From: Ruminococcus_G sp050944435
GTDB lineage: Bacteria; Bacillota; Clostridia; Lachnospirales; Lachnospiraceae
Length of the DNA stretch: 64,000 nt
NCBI GenBank assembly: GCA_050944435.1
Contig: JBMNRB010000001.1
Coordinates: forward strand, 124,001 to 188,000
Direction: 5' to 3'
Shown here: positions 8,428 through 16,735 of the stretch, piece after piece
Position numbering within the stretch: the stretch's first letter is position 1
How the letters are laid out: every line of letters begins with the position of its first letter
Notes under the pieces: generated by a model
The model's input: the letters and a program-made list of their open reading frames with translations, nothing else
Told to the model about the DNA's origin: nothing
Databases searched by the model: none
Position numbers and translations under genes: made by a program

Positions 8428-9548
8428 TGAGGATTCAGGAACTGCCCACCCCCTGTTATGTGGTGGATGAGAAGAAATTAAAGGAAAATCTGGATATCTT
8501 AAAGAAGGTGCAGCAGCAGAGCGGCTGTAAGATCCTGCTGGCCCAGAAAGCCTTTTCCATGTTTTATGAATATCCCCTGATCGGCAGGTATTTAAGCGGC
8601 ACCACAGCCAGCGGCCTGTTTGAAGCTCGCTTGGGAAAAGAGGAAATGGGGAAAGAAAATCATATATTTTCACCGGCTTTTCCGGACAGAGATTTTGATG
8701 AGATCGCATCCATCTGTGATCATATTATATTTAATTCTTTTTCACAGCTTATGAAGTACAAAGACCGATGTCCGAAAAATTCCGTGGGAATCCGCATCAA
8801 TCCGGAGTGTTCCACCCAGGGAGATCACGCCATCTATGATCCCTGTGCACCCGGCTCCCGTCTGGGAGTGACGAAGGCAGCTTTCCGGGAAGATCTGCTG
8901 AACTATGTGGACGGCATTCATTTCCATACGTTGTGCGAGCAGAACGCCGATGATCTGGAAAAAACTCTGGATGCAGTGGAAGAAAAGTTCGGAGCATATC
9001 TTTATCAGATGAAATGGCTGAACATGGGCGGCGGACACCACATCACCAGAGCGGATTACGATCTTGATCTGCTGATCCGCTGTATCTGCCGCATGAAGGA
9101 GAAGTATGATCTGCAAATATACCTTGAGCCTGGGGAGGCAGTGGCGTTAAACGCCGGATATCTGGTGACGGAAGTGCTGGATATTGTGGAAAATGAAATC
9201 AGTACGCTGATTCTGGATGCATCGGCGGCCTGCCATATGCCGGATGTGCTGGAGATGCCCTACCGGCCGCCGCTGAAAGACGGATACCAGCCGGGAGAAA
9301 AGCCTTATACTTACCGGCTGTCCTCCAACACCTGTCTTGCCGGAGACGTGGTGGGAGACTATTCCTTCGAACAGCCGGTTAAAGTGGGCGATCGGCTGTA
9401 TTTTCAGGATATGGCCATTTATTCCATGGTGAAAAACAATACTTTTAATGGAATGGCGCTGCCCTCCATTGGAGTGATGGCGGAAGACGGCGAATGTAAA
9501 ATTATAAAAAAATTCGGATATCAGGATTTTAAAGAACGACTTTCCTGA
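8427..9548 (+). CDS. nspC: Carboxynorspermidine/carboxyspermidine decarboxylase
   Basis: Fold-type III PLP decarboxylase (alanine-racemase barrel) of 373 residues. The PLP lysine lies in ILLAQKAFSM (K41). LEPGEAV binds the phosphate region, and SNTCLAGDV carries the cysteine of the second active-site half. ATG 8427 is set by the TGATG overlap with the preceding stop; upstream codons fall inside that gene. It would remove CO2 from carboxyspermidine to give spermidine, completing the SAM-independent route. It is the last gene of the speA operon. Confidence 0.88.
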   Translation: MRIQELPTPCYVVDEKKLKENLDILKKVQQQSGCKILLAQKAFSMFYEYPLIGRYLSGTTASGLFEARLGKEEMGKENHIFSPAFPDRDFDEIASICDHIIFNSFSQLMKYKDRCPKNSVGIRINPECSTQGDHAIYDPCAPGSRLGVTKAAFREDLLNYVDGIHFHTLCEQNADDLEKTLDAVEEKFGAYLYQMKWLNMGGGHHITRADYDLDLLIRCICRMKEKYDLQIYLEPGEAVALNAGYLVTEVLDIVENEISTLILDASAACHMPDVLEMPYRPPLKDGYQPGEKPYTYRLSSNTCLAGDVVGDYSFEQPVKVGDRLYFQDMAIYSMVKNNTFNGMALPSIGVMAEDGECKIIKKFGYQDFKERLS

Positions 9549-9561
9549 ATAGTAAAATGGT

Positions 9562-9633
9562 ATACTCCAAATGAGTTTCTTCATAATTATTGTCGGAACC
9601 AAACAATGATTATGAAAAAAACATTTGGAGTAT
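9562..9633 (+). repeat. 72-base near-perfect hairpin after nspC
   Basis: ATACTCCAAATG (9562-9573) pairs with CATTTGGAGTAT (9622-9633). Inside it a second arm, 9580-9593, pairs with 9603-9616 with one G-T pair, leaving a nine-base loop. The following TTTTATTA gives only a weak U-tract. It probably ends the speA operon, though the size and nested symmetry would also suit a small palindromic element. Confidence 0.65.
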
Positions 9634-9818
9634 TTTATTATGTGAAAAGTCAAACTGTTAGTCGTAAAAGGTAAAGAATAGATAGACAAAAGATACTTCC
9701 AGAAGGAGTATTTTGGTTTGATTTTATAAAAATTTTACATTGATTATAAATCAATTTGATAGAAGGAAAATACTTGATTAAATATAATAAACTTTGGATG
9801 TAAATGTAACTGGTAACG

Positions 9819-9868
9819 TATGAATCGAAAAACGGCATGCAAATTTCCGGAGTGTTTTTGGATTCATA
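9819..9868 (+). promoter_or_regulatory. 15-base inverted repeat in the leader of the ABC transporter operon
   Basis: TATGAATCGAAAAAC (9819-9833) is mirrored by GTTTTTGGATTCATA (9854-9868) with one mismatch, loop of 20 bases. It ends 14 bases before the AAGGAG site of the first permease gene and has no T-run, so it is more likely an operator or leader RNA structure than a terminator. The remainder of the 9634-9895 interval is AT-rich and I find no gene in it. Confidence 0.5.
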
Positions 9869-9895
9869 CAAAAGAAAAGGGTAAGGAGAGAGTAT

Positions 9896-10741
9896 ATGTT
9901 CAAAATGTTAAACCCACGGCGGTTTTATCATGCAGTGGGGCGGAAGAAATTCCTGGAATTCATTTTGCTGGCCGTTTTCATTCTGTTTTTCTATGGTCCG
10001 CTGCTGAACATGCTGATGCTGGCGTTTGCCAATGAATATTCTGTTCCCAACATTCTCCCTCAGGAGTGGGGATTTGACTGGTGGAAATACATATTCAGCC
10101 AGGACAGTCTTGTTTCTTCCATGATTCAGTCTTTTATTATTGCAATAGCAACCACTTTGATTTCCATGGTGTTCTGTATTCCGGCGGCTTATTCCATTGC
10201 ACGGTTTAAGTATCGCGGAAGGAAGCTTTTTATGTTGTCGTTTTTGCTGACAAACGCATTCCCGAAACTGGGTATCTATACATCAATCGCCGTACTGTTT
10301 TATAAATACGGTCTGATGGGTACCTATCCGGGAGTTATCATCATACATATGATCAATTCCATGATGTTTATGGTATGGCTGCCGTCCAGCGCCTTCCGCA
10401 ATGTGCACCGGCAGCAGGAAGAGGCGGCCCGGGACGTGGGCGCCGGACCGATCCGGACGTTCTTTAAGGTGACGCTTCCCATGGCTATGCCGGGTATCGC
10501 AGTGGCAACGCTGTATACATTTCTGGGTTCCATGGAAGAGGCTCAGGGTACCATGCTGGTAGGCCTGGCAAGAATTCAGACTATGCCTGTGGCGATGTAC
10601 GGTATTGTACTGGACAGTTCCGCAGTACAGATCGGCGCTGTATTTGCACTGCTTCTGATTATTCCGTCTGCGCTGATGATTTTCCTTATGCGGAAATTTA
10701 TCGGTCCCGAAGCCATTGCCGGCGGGTTTAAGATGAATTAA
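9896..10741 (+). CDS. ABC transporter permease (PotC/YnjC-like, binding-protein-dependent)
   Basis: 281 residues with about six hydrophobic segments and the cytoplasmic EAA loop EEAARDVGAGPIRTFFKVTLP (about 178-198 region), which docks on the ATPase. AAGGAG at 9883-9888 supports ATG 9896. It belongs to the type I importer permeases of the polyamine/iron/thiamine class. It stands first in an operon with an ATPase, a binding protein, a second permease and a GDPD-like gene. The polyamine genes on both sides make polyamine uptake plausible, but the binding protein does not settle the ligand. Confidence 0.82.
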   Translation: MFKMLNPRRFYHAVGRKKFLEFILLAVFILFFYGPLLNMLMLAFANEYSVPNILPQEWGFDWWKYIFSQDSLVSSMIQSFIIAIATTLISMVFCIPAAYSIARFKYRGRKLFMLSFLLTNAFPKLGIYTSIAVLFYKYGLMGTYPGVIIIHMINSMMFMVWLPSSAFRNVHRQQEEAARDVGAGPIRTFFKVTLPMAMPGIAVATLYTFLGSMEEAQGTMLVGLARIQTMPVAMYGIVLDSSAVQIGAVFALLLIIPSALMIFLMRKFIGPEAIAGGFKMN

Positions 10742-10782
10742 TGAAGAAAGTGAACACAGCTTTTCAGGAGGATAAAGAAACA

Positions 10783-11793
10783 ATGAGTAATGCCAATACA
10801 GATCCGGTTACTATTACAGGAGATAATCGGAAAGTCAAACTGGAAATTAGAGATATGACAAAGCGGTATGACAATGGGGACGGCGTAGAGCATATTAATC
10901 TAAAGGTATATGAAGGGGAAATCGTAACCTTTCTTGGTCCGTCCGGATGCGGGAAATCCACAATTCTTCGGACCATCGGTGGATTTATGGATGTGACTTC
11001 CGGCGATATTCTGATCGATGACAAATCTATCGTGGGTCTGGCGCCGGAAAACCGTCCCACAGCCATGGTGTTCCAGAGCTATAATCTCTGGCCGCATATG
11101 ACGATTTATGAAAACCTGGCTTTTGGACTGAAACTTCGCAAAATACCGAAAAAGACCATTGATGAGGATATCAAAAAGATGCTGGCGCTGGTGTCCATGA
11201 GCGGGTGCGAGAAAAAGTATCCGGGACAGCTTTCCGGCGGTCAGCAGCAGAGAATTGCTATTGCCAGATCCCTGCTGCTGAAACCTTCTTTGCTTCTGCT
11301 GGACGAGCCGTTTTCTGCACTGGATGCAAAGATTCGTCAGCAGATGCGAGAAGAGTTAAAAAGAATTCAGAGCGAATTGGGCATCACTGTTATTTTCGTA
11401 ACTCATGATCAGGAAGAGGCCATGGCCATTTCTCACCGTATTGTGGTTATGAATAAAGGAAAATTTGATCAGGTGGGCACGCCGGACGAAATATATGATC
11501 AGCCGGCGACACTCCATGTAGCTTCTTTTATCGGAGAAATGAACTTTATCAAGAAAGATCAGTATACATTGGCAGTTCGTCCCGAAGATCTGGTTGTCAC
11601 ACAAGAAGACGGAGATATGACCGGCACCATCAGTACGGTTATGCTGATGGGGCACTATGTACTGATGACTGCCAAAGTAGGGGACGACATTGTGAAGTGT
11701 TATGTAAATCGCGACCTGGGAGATCATCTCCGCGAGGGAGAGAAAGTAAATCTCAAGGTCGGAAAGCATACTCAGTTCCCTTTAAGCGCATGA
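10783..11793 (+). CDS. ABC transporter ATP-binding protein (PotA/FbpC-like)
   Basis: About 336 residues with a single importer cassette: Walker A GPSGCGKS, Q-loop in MVFQSYNLWPH, signature LSGGQQQR, Walker B LLLLDEPFSALD and H-loop FVTHDQEEA. A C-terminal TOBE-like beta region follows from about residue 240. AGGAGG at 10766-10771 points to ATG 10783. An upstream ATG at 10741 overlaps the permease stop and would add 14 residues. It energises the two permeases of this operon. The substrate is undetermined. Confidence 0.88.
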   Translation: MSNANTDPVTITGDNRKVKLEIRDMTKRYDNGDGVEHINLKVYEGEIVTFLGPSGCGKSTILRTIGGFMDVTSGDILIDDKSIVGLAPENRPTAMVFQSYNLWPHMTIYENLAFGLKLRKIPKKTIDEDIKKMLALVSMSGCEKKYPGQLSGGQQQRIAIARSLLLKPSLLLLDEPFSALDAKIRQQMREELKRIQSELGITVIFVTHDQEEAMAISHRIVVMNKGKFDQVGTPDEIYDQPATLHVASFIGEMNFIKKDQYTLAVRPEDLVVTQEDGDMTGTISTVMLMGHYVLMTAKVGDDIVKCYVNRDLGDHLREGEKVNLKVGKHTQFPLSA

Positions 11794-11839
11794 CCATGGG
11801 AAACGGGATAATCAAGAATAAGAAAAGGAAGGCAAAGAG

Positions 11840-13024
11840 ATGAAAAACAGAAAAGTAAAAGCATTTATTGCGGTATTGATGGCAGGGATAATGGCAGCCG
11901 GCATGATGGGCTGCGGCGGCGGTTCCGGAAGTGAAGAAGGGGCTTCGGCAGAGAATGGTTCCGGTGACAACACTATTACTATCTGGGCAACTGGTTCTGA
12001 CAACGTACGTCAGATCTATGAAACGTTGATTGAGAATTTTAATAGTTCTGAATATGCAGGGGACTACACGGCAGAGTTGCAATTTATGCTCAGCGGCACT
12101 GGTACACAGTCACTGACAGATATGCTGGTAGCCGCTTACAAAGCAAACCAGAAAAATACTGATTATGATCTGGTGGACTTAAGCGGCGATGACCTTTCCA
12201 AAGTGGTATCTCAGATCGGCGAAGAAGCTCTGGTGAAACTTGACGATTCCAAGATTTCCAACGCAGAAGGGGTATCTGCAGAAAGTACCGTTGCCACCGA
12301 TTATGTGCAGCCTTACCGCGGAACGACTGTAGTGCTGGCTTACGATTCAGAAAAGGTGGCCAATCCGCCGCAGACTATGGATGAGTTGGTAGAGTGGATG
12401 AAAGCTAATCCGGGACGTTTTGCTTATAATGCACCGGGAACCGGCGGAGCCGGCGACTCCTTTGCCCGTTCTTCTGTTTACAATTTTATGCCCGAGGAAG
12501 CCATTACATCTGATGATCCCACATGGGAAGACCAGTGGGATGAAGGTTTTGAATTCCTCAAGGAGATCCATCAGTATATGTACTCTTCCGGCGGATCTAT
12601 CGTATATCCCAACAAGAACCAGGGTACTTTGGATCTTTTGAATCAAGGCGAAATTGATATGTGTCCAAACTGGGCTGATATGGTTCTGTCTCAGCGTGCA
12701 GAAGGCACACTGAAAGATACCATCAAGATTACCCAGATTGATCCTTCACTTACCGGTTCTCTGCAGAGTCTGGCAATCCCTACTTTCGGATCCAATGAGG
12801 ACGGCGCATACGCATTCATCGACTATATGCTGTCCACAGAAGCACAGGAACTGATGGTTAAAGAGATGGCGGCGATTCCGCTGGTGGATACCAGCAACAT
12901 GGATATGACCGGTTATGAAGATCTGATGGATCTGGATGTCAGCAATTTCCGTATCATGTCTATCGGTGATCTGTCTACAGATTTCAATGCCCGTTGGGAC
13001 AGTGAAATTGGTTCGATCGGATAA
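11840..13024 (+). CDS. Extracellular solute-binding lipoprotein, family 1
   Basis: 394 residues with a lipoprotein signal: basic start, hydrophobic stretch, then GMMGCGGG with the lipid-bearing Cys near residue 27 and a Gly/Ser/Glu linker. The mature part is a type II periplasmic-binding fold (ITIWATGSDNVRQIYE; YRGTTVVLAYDSEKV; GRFAYNAPGTGGAGDSF). The last block resembles YnjB and thiamine/iron-type binders more than PotD, so the ligand could be a polyamine, a phosphodiester or a vitamin. It is anchored outside the membrane and passes ligand to the permeases at 9896 and 13053. Confidence 0.85.
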   Translation: MKNRKVKAFIAVLMAGIMAAGMMGCGGGSGSEEGASAENGSGDNTITIWATGSDNVRQIYETLIENFNSSEYAGDYTAELQFMLSGTGTQSLTDMLVAAYKANQKNTDYDLVDLSGDDLSKVVSQIGEEALVKLDDSKISNAEGVSAESTVATDYVQPYRGTTVVLAYDSEKVANPPQTMDELVEWMKANPGRFAYNAPGTGGAGDSFARSSVYNFMPEEAITSDDPTWEDQWDEGFEFLKEIHQYMYSSGGSIVYPNKNQGTLDLLNQGEIDMCPNWADMVLSQRAEGTLKDTIKITQIDPSLTGSLQSLAIPTFGSNEDGAYAFIDYMLSTEAQELMVKEMAAIPLVDTSNMDMTGYEDLMDLDVSNFRIMSIGDLSTDFNARWDSEIGSIG

Positions 13025-13052
13025 TTGAATGGAAAAAAGAAAGGGAAAACCG

Positions 13053-13901
13053 ATGAGTAAAAATTTAAAGCAAAAACTGGCTGCCTATGGAATGGTTCTG
13101 CCTGCTTTCCTCGTCGTAATGCTGACAGTTGCCTATCCCATCGTAGCGGCCGTGATCCAGAGTTTTCAGGATGGTGAGACCGGGGCATTCACTCTGGCAA
13201 ACTATACTTACTTTTTCACCGACCCGGCCCAGAGAAGCAACCTCCTCTATACGCTGTTTGTTGTATTTGTTACTGTGGCGGTGGCCATTGTGGTGGCTTA
13301 TCTGCTGGCTCTGTATCTGAGGTTTGTGAAATCAAAGATTTCAAAGGCCATCGGTATGTTGTATCTGCTGCCGCGTTTTGTGCCGGCCATGTGTGCAGTA
13401 TACGCTATGATTACCATCATCCGTGATACCGGCTTGATCAATAGAATCGGACAACTGTTCGGTCTGGATATCAATCTGGGCATGATGTATCATGCCAGCG
13501 GTATCATTACCATGAATCTGTGGTTTAACATTCCTTTTGCAGCCATGATGATTGCTGCAGGTCTGGGAGGCATCCCGGATTCCATCATCGAGGCGGCGAA
13601 GGATGTGGGAGCCGGGAAACTGACTATTTTCGCAAAGATGATCCTGCCTTTGTCCATCAAGGACGTGGTGGTTGCGGCGACCTTTGTATTTATGTCAAAT
13701 GTCAGTTCCTTTACCACACCGTATTTGATGGGAGGAAATGCTCCGAAAATGCTGGGAATCGCTTTGTTTGATCAGTTTAACCGTTATCTGGATTATAATC
13801 GTTCAGCGGCGCTGTCCGTGATCATGTTCCTGATCTGTTCCGTATCTGCAGGCGTTTATATTTACACAAATCTGAAAGAAAACGACTGGGAGAAACAGTA
13901 A
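13053..13901 (+). CDS. ABC transporter permease (PotB/YnjC-like)
   Basis: About 282 residues, roughly six membrane spans and an EAA loop, IIEAAKDVGAGKLTIFAKMI. I prefer ATG 13053, which has AAGGG six bases upstream and gives a normal basic N-terminus. ATG 13029 would add eight basic residues and lacks a site. It is the second transmembrane subunit of the importer begun at 9896. The unusual gene order (permease, ATPase, binding protein, permease) is worth noting for homology searches. Confidence 0.82.
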   Translation: MSKNLKQKLAAYGMVLPAFLVVMLTVAYPIVAAVIQSFQDGETGAFTLANYTYFFTDPAQRSNLLYTLFVVFVTVAVAIVVAYLLALYLRFVKSKISKAIGMLYLLPRFVPAMCAVYAMITIIRDTGLINRIGQLFGLDINLGMMYHASGIITMNLWFNIPFAAMMIAAGLGGIPDSIIEAAKDVGAGKLTIFAKMILPLSIKDVVVAATFVFMSNVSSFTTPYLMGGNAPKMLGIALFDQFNRYLDYNRSAALSVIMFLICSVSAGVYIYTNLKENDWEKQ

Positions 13902-13902
13902 T

Positions 13903-14604
13903 ATGGAAAAAAGAACGGTTATCACTGCCCATTCCGGAGCAGACGGCACACCGGACAACAGTATGGAATTCGTGAGGTATGCTCTGATGCATCATGCGGA
14001 TGTTCTGGAAGTGGATGTGCGCATGGCAAAGGGCAGACTGATTGTCTCTCACAATGAAACCGGGGATGATGCAGTTGCCTTAAAGGATATTTTTGACACT
14101 TTGACTGCATTTGCGGATACCAGAATCAACTGCGATTTGAAAGAGTATGATCTGGAAGAGGAGGTTTTGAATCTGGCTCGCGTCTGCGGTCTTTCGCCCG
14201 GGCGTCTGTTGTATTCCGGCAGCGTGAAACCGGCGGAACAATCCGTATTTTGCTCCTGGAGAGAAGTAGAGGTATTCTGGAATGTGGAAGAATGTATTCC
14301 AGATGTATATAAAACAGACGAAGCGGGACAGGGCAATCCGCTGACGGATGAAGAAACGGAAAAACTGATCAGGGAATGCCGGAAATACGGTATTCATGTG
14401 ATCAATATCAATGAAAAGTACGTTACACCGGAATTTTTGTCCGCCATGAAAGAAAGCGGAGTGAGAATTTCTGTCTGGACGGTGAACGATCCGAAGCGTA
14501 TCCGGGAATTTTTGGATTATGGAATCTTCAATATCACGACCCGCCATTTTGCAGAGGCTATGGCTCTGCGCGAAGCAGTCGGGGAGAGAAGCAACGGGAA
14601 ATGA
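13903..14604 (+). CDS. Divergent glycerophosphodiester phosphodiesterase family protein
   Basis: 233 residues with a GDPD-type TIM-barrel layout: TAHSGADGTPDNS at the N-terminus, LEVDVRM holding the metal-binding Glu-x-Asp, SHNE as the second His, and SVWTVNDP near the end. Canonical enzymes read HRG, PEN and HD at the first, second and fourth sites; here Arg is Ser, PEN is PDN and HD is HN. The metal pair survives, but activity is uncertain. It starts two bases after the permease stop, so it is translated with the transporter. This hints that the imported ligand is a phosphodiester or that the enzyme processes it. Confidence 0.7.
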   Translation: MEKRTVITAHSGADGTPDNSMEFVRYALMHHADVLEVDVRMAKGRLIVSHNETGDDAVALKDIFDTLTAFADTRINCDLKEYDLEEEVLNLARVCGLSPGRLLYSGSVKPAEQSVFCSWREVEVFWNVEECIPDVYKTDEAGQGNPLTDEETEKLIRECRKYGIHVININEKYVTPEFLSAMKESGVRISVWTVNDPKRIREFLDYGIFNITTRHFAEAMALREAVGERSNGK

Positions 14605-14630
14605 CAAAATAGAATAGAAAAAGAAAAGCC

Positions 14631-14663
14631 GTCCGGCTGCCAGGTGCAGACCGGACAGTTTTT
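14631..14663 (+). terminator. Rho-independent terminator after GDPD-like gene
   Basis: GTCCGGCTGC (14631-14640) pairs with GCAG-A-CCGGAC (14646-14656, one bulged A), followed by AGTTTTT. It closes the transporter operon. Confidence 0.85.
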
Positions 14664-14684
14664 ATGTAAAGAGATCTTTGGGAA

Positions 14685-14713
14685 TTGAAAAGCCCAAAGG
14701 GATTGGATATAAT
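14685..14713 (+). promoter_or_regulatory. Promoter of the aguA-aguB-aldo/keto reductase operon
   Basis: TTGAAA (14685-14690) and TATAAT (14708-14713) are 17 bases apart. The AAGGAGG ribosome site begins only about nine bases after the -10 box, so the leader is very short. This makes an attenuator or riboswitch unlikely for this operon. Confidence 0.78.
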
Positions 14714-14733
14714 AAAGCGCAAAGGAGGTCAGT

Positions 14734-15849
14734 ATGAGTACAGTTATAAACAGTTTGCCGTCTGCGGACGGATTTTATATGCCTGGAGAATTTGAACCTC
14801 ACCAGGGATGTCTGATGATCTGGCCGGTGCGTCCCGGATCATGGCCCTTTGAGGGAAGAGCGGCAAAGAAAGTTTTTTCTCTGGTGGCAGAAGCCATTGC
14901 CCAGAGCGAAACTCTTTATATGATGGTGGAACCGGATTATATGGAAGAGGCAAAGGGCATGCTGTCGGAAAAAATCCGGCTGATTCCGTTTAAAACGGAC
15001 GACGCCTGGGCAAGGGATGTGGGACCTACCTTTCTGACAAACCATAAAGGAGAAATCAGAGGCGTAGACTGGGAGTTCAACGCCTGGGGAGGCAGTGTGG
15101 ACGGTTTGTATCAAAACTGGCAGCAGGATGATCAGGCCGCTTCTTACTTCTGCCGCTGCCTGGGGGTGGACTGGTACGACGCCCACCCCTTTGTGCTGGA
15201 AGGAGGAGCCATCCACAGCGACGGGGAGGGCACGGTTATGGTGACGGAGGCCTGTTTGTTAAGCAAAGGACGAAATCCCGATCTATCAAAAGAGGAGATT
15301 GAACAGAAGCTAAAAACATACCTGGGAGCGGAAAAGGTCATCTGGCTGCCCCACGGGATCTGGCAGGATGAAACCAATGAGCATGTGGACAACGTTTGCG
15401 CGTTCGTGAAACCGGGCGAAGTGGTACTGGCCTGGACGGATGATAAAGGGGATCCCCAATATGAATACAGTAAGGCGGATCTGGAATTTCTGGAGAGGCA
15501 AACTGACGCCAGAGGACGAAAACTGATTGTTCATAAGCTGCCCATTCCAGCCCGTCCAGTATGTATTACGGCGGAGGACCTTCCTGGCTTTGTCTATGAA
15601 GAAGGGGAAGAAGTGCGGGAAGAGGGAGAGCGGCTGGCGGCAAGTTATGTCAACTATTATCCTGCCAACAAAAGCGTCATCGTGCCTCAGTTTGGCGACG
15701 TAAATGATCAAAAGGCTGTGGAAATATTGGGGAAATTATATCCTGACAGGAAAATTGTTCCGGTTTACGCCAGGGATATCCTGGTGGGAGGCGGCAATAT
15801 TCACTGCATTACGCAGCAAATTCCAAAGAAGGGAGAAAAGGCAATATGA
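14734..15849 (+). CDS. aguA: Agmatine deiminase
   Basis: 371 residues, the usual size of the family. Guanidine-modifying landmarks are WARDVGPTF, the EFNAWGG block, LEGGAIHSDG and the catalytic cysteine in GGGNIHCITQQ (C358). It converts agmatine to N-carbamoylputrescine and ammonia in the cytosol. The substrate comes from speA at 4853, and aguB, which overlaps by four bases, takes the product. The N-terminus begins MSTVINSLPSADGF, and the AAGGAGG site supports ATG 14734. Confidence 0.95.
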   Translation: MSTVINSLPSADGFYMPGEFEPHQGCLMIWPVRPGSWPFEGRAAKKVFSLVAEAIAQSETLYMMVEPDYMEEAKGMLSEKIRLIPFKTDDAWARDVGPTFLTNHKGEIRGVDWEFNAWGGSVDGLYQNWQQDDQAASYFCRCLGVDWYDAHPFVLEGGAIHSDGEGTVMVTEACLLSKGRNPDLSKEEIEQKLKTYLGAEKVIWLPHGIWQDETNEHVDNVCAFVKPGEVVLAWTDDKGDPQYEYSKADLEFLERQTDARGRKLIVHKLPIPARPVCITAEDLPGFVYEEGEEVREEGERLAASYVNYYPANKSVIVPQFGDVNDQKAVEILGKLYPDRKIVPVYARDILVGGGNIHCITQQIPKKGEKAI

Positions 15850-16718
15850 GAAAAGTGAAGCTGGCAGCGATACAGTTTGGATGTGCTAAGGAAGCGGAAA
15901 AGAATATAGAGAAGGCAGAAAACATGGTAAGGGAGGCTGCCGGAGAAGGGGCGCAGGTTATTTTGCTGCCGGAATTGTTTGAGCGCCCGTATTTTTGTCA
16001 GGAGAGAAGATACGATTATTATCATTATGCGAAACCGGTGATGGAAAATGAGGCGGTTCGCCGTTTTCGGCAGCTATCGGAAGAATTAAATCTGGTAATT
16101 CCCGTCAGCTTTTATGAAAAAGAAGAAAATCTTCTGTTTAATTCAGCGGCCATACTGGACGGAGGAAAACTTCTGGGGGTTTATCGAAAAACCCATATTC
16201 CCGACGATCATTATTATCAGGAAAAATTCTATTTTACGCCGGGAAATACAGGGTTCAAAGTATGGGATACCCGCTATGGAAAAATAGGAGTGGGGATTTG
16301 CTGGGATCAATGGTTTCCGGAAGCGGCAAGATCCATGGCGCTTATGGGAGCGGAGCTGATTCTCTATCCCACGGCCATCGGAAGTGAGCCCATCCTGGAA
16401 TGCGACAGCATGCCCCACTGGAGAAGGACTATGCAGGGCCATGCGGCAGCCAATATCGTGCCGGTGGCGGCGGCCAACCGGATCGGTTTGGAGAAGGTGG
16501 AGCCGGATGAGGAAAATGGGGGCCAGGAATCTTCCCTTCTGTTTTACGGCTCTTCCTTCATTACAGATGAACTGGGTGAGATTGTGGCACAGGCCTCGCG
16601 GAATCAGGAAGAGATCCTTTTGAGCGAAATTGATCTGGATAGAGGCAGAGACAGCCGTCTGGAATGGGGACTGTTTCGGGATCGCCGGCCGGAGTGTTAC
16701 GGTGAGATTGTACGGTAA
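15846..16718 (+). CDS. aguB: N-carbamoylputrescine amidase
   Basis: 290-residue nitrilase-superfamily enzyme. The Glu-Lys-Cys triad is visible as PELFERPYF (E43), YRKTHIPDD (K115) and GICWDQWFPE (C152). It hydrolyses N-carbamoylputrescine to putrescine, CO2 and ammonia. The ATGA overlap with aguA indicates translational coupling. With SpeA and AguA it completes the arginine-to-putrescine route and supplies the acceptor for the spermidine genes of the speA operon. Confidence 0.95.
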   Translation: MRKVKLAAIQFGCAKEAEKNIEKAENMVREAAGEGAQVILLPELFERPYFCQERRYDYYHYAKPVMENEAVRRFRQLSEELNLVIPVSFYEKEENLLFNSAAILDGGKLLGVYRKTHIPDDHYYQEKFYFTPGNTGFKVWDTRYGKIGVGICWDQWFPEAARSMALMGAELILYPTAIGSEPILECDSMPHWRRTMQGHAAANIVPVAAANRIGLEKVEPDEENGGQESSLLFYGSSFITDELGEIVAQASRNQEEILLSEIDLDRGRDSRLEWGLFRDRRPECYGEIVR

Positions 16719-16735
16719 GAGGTAAGCAGAGAAAA

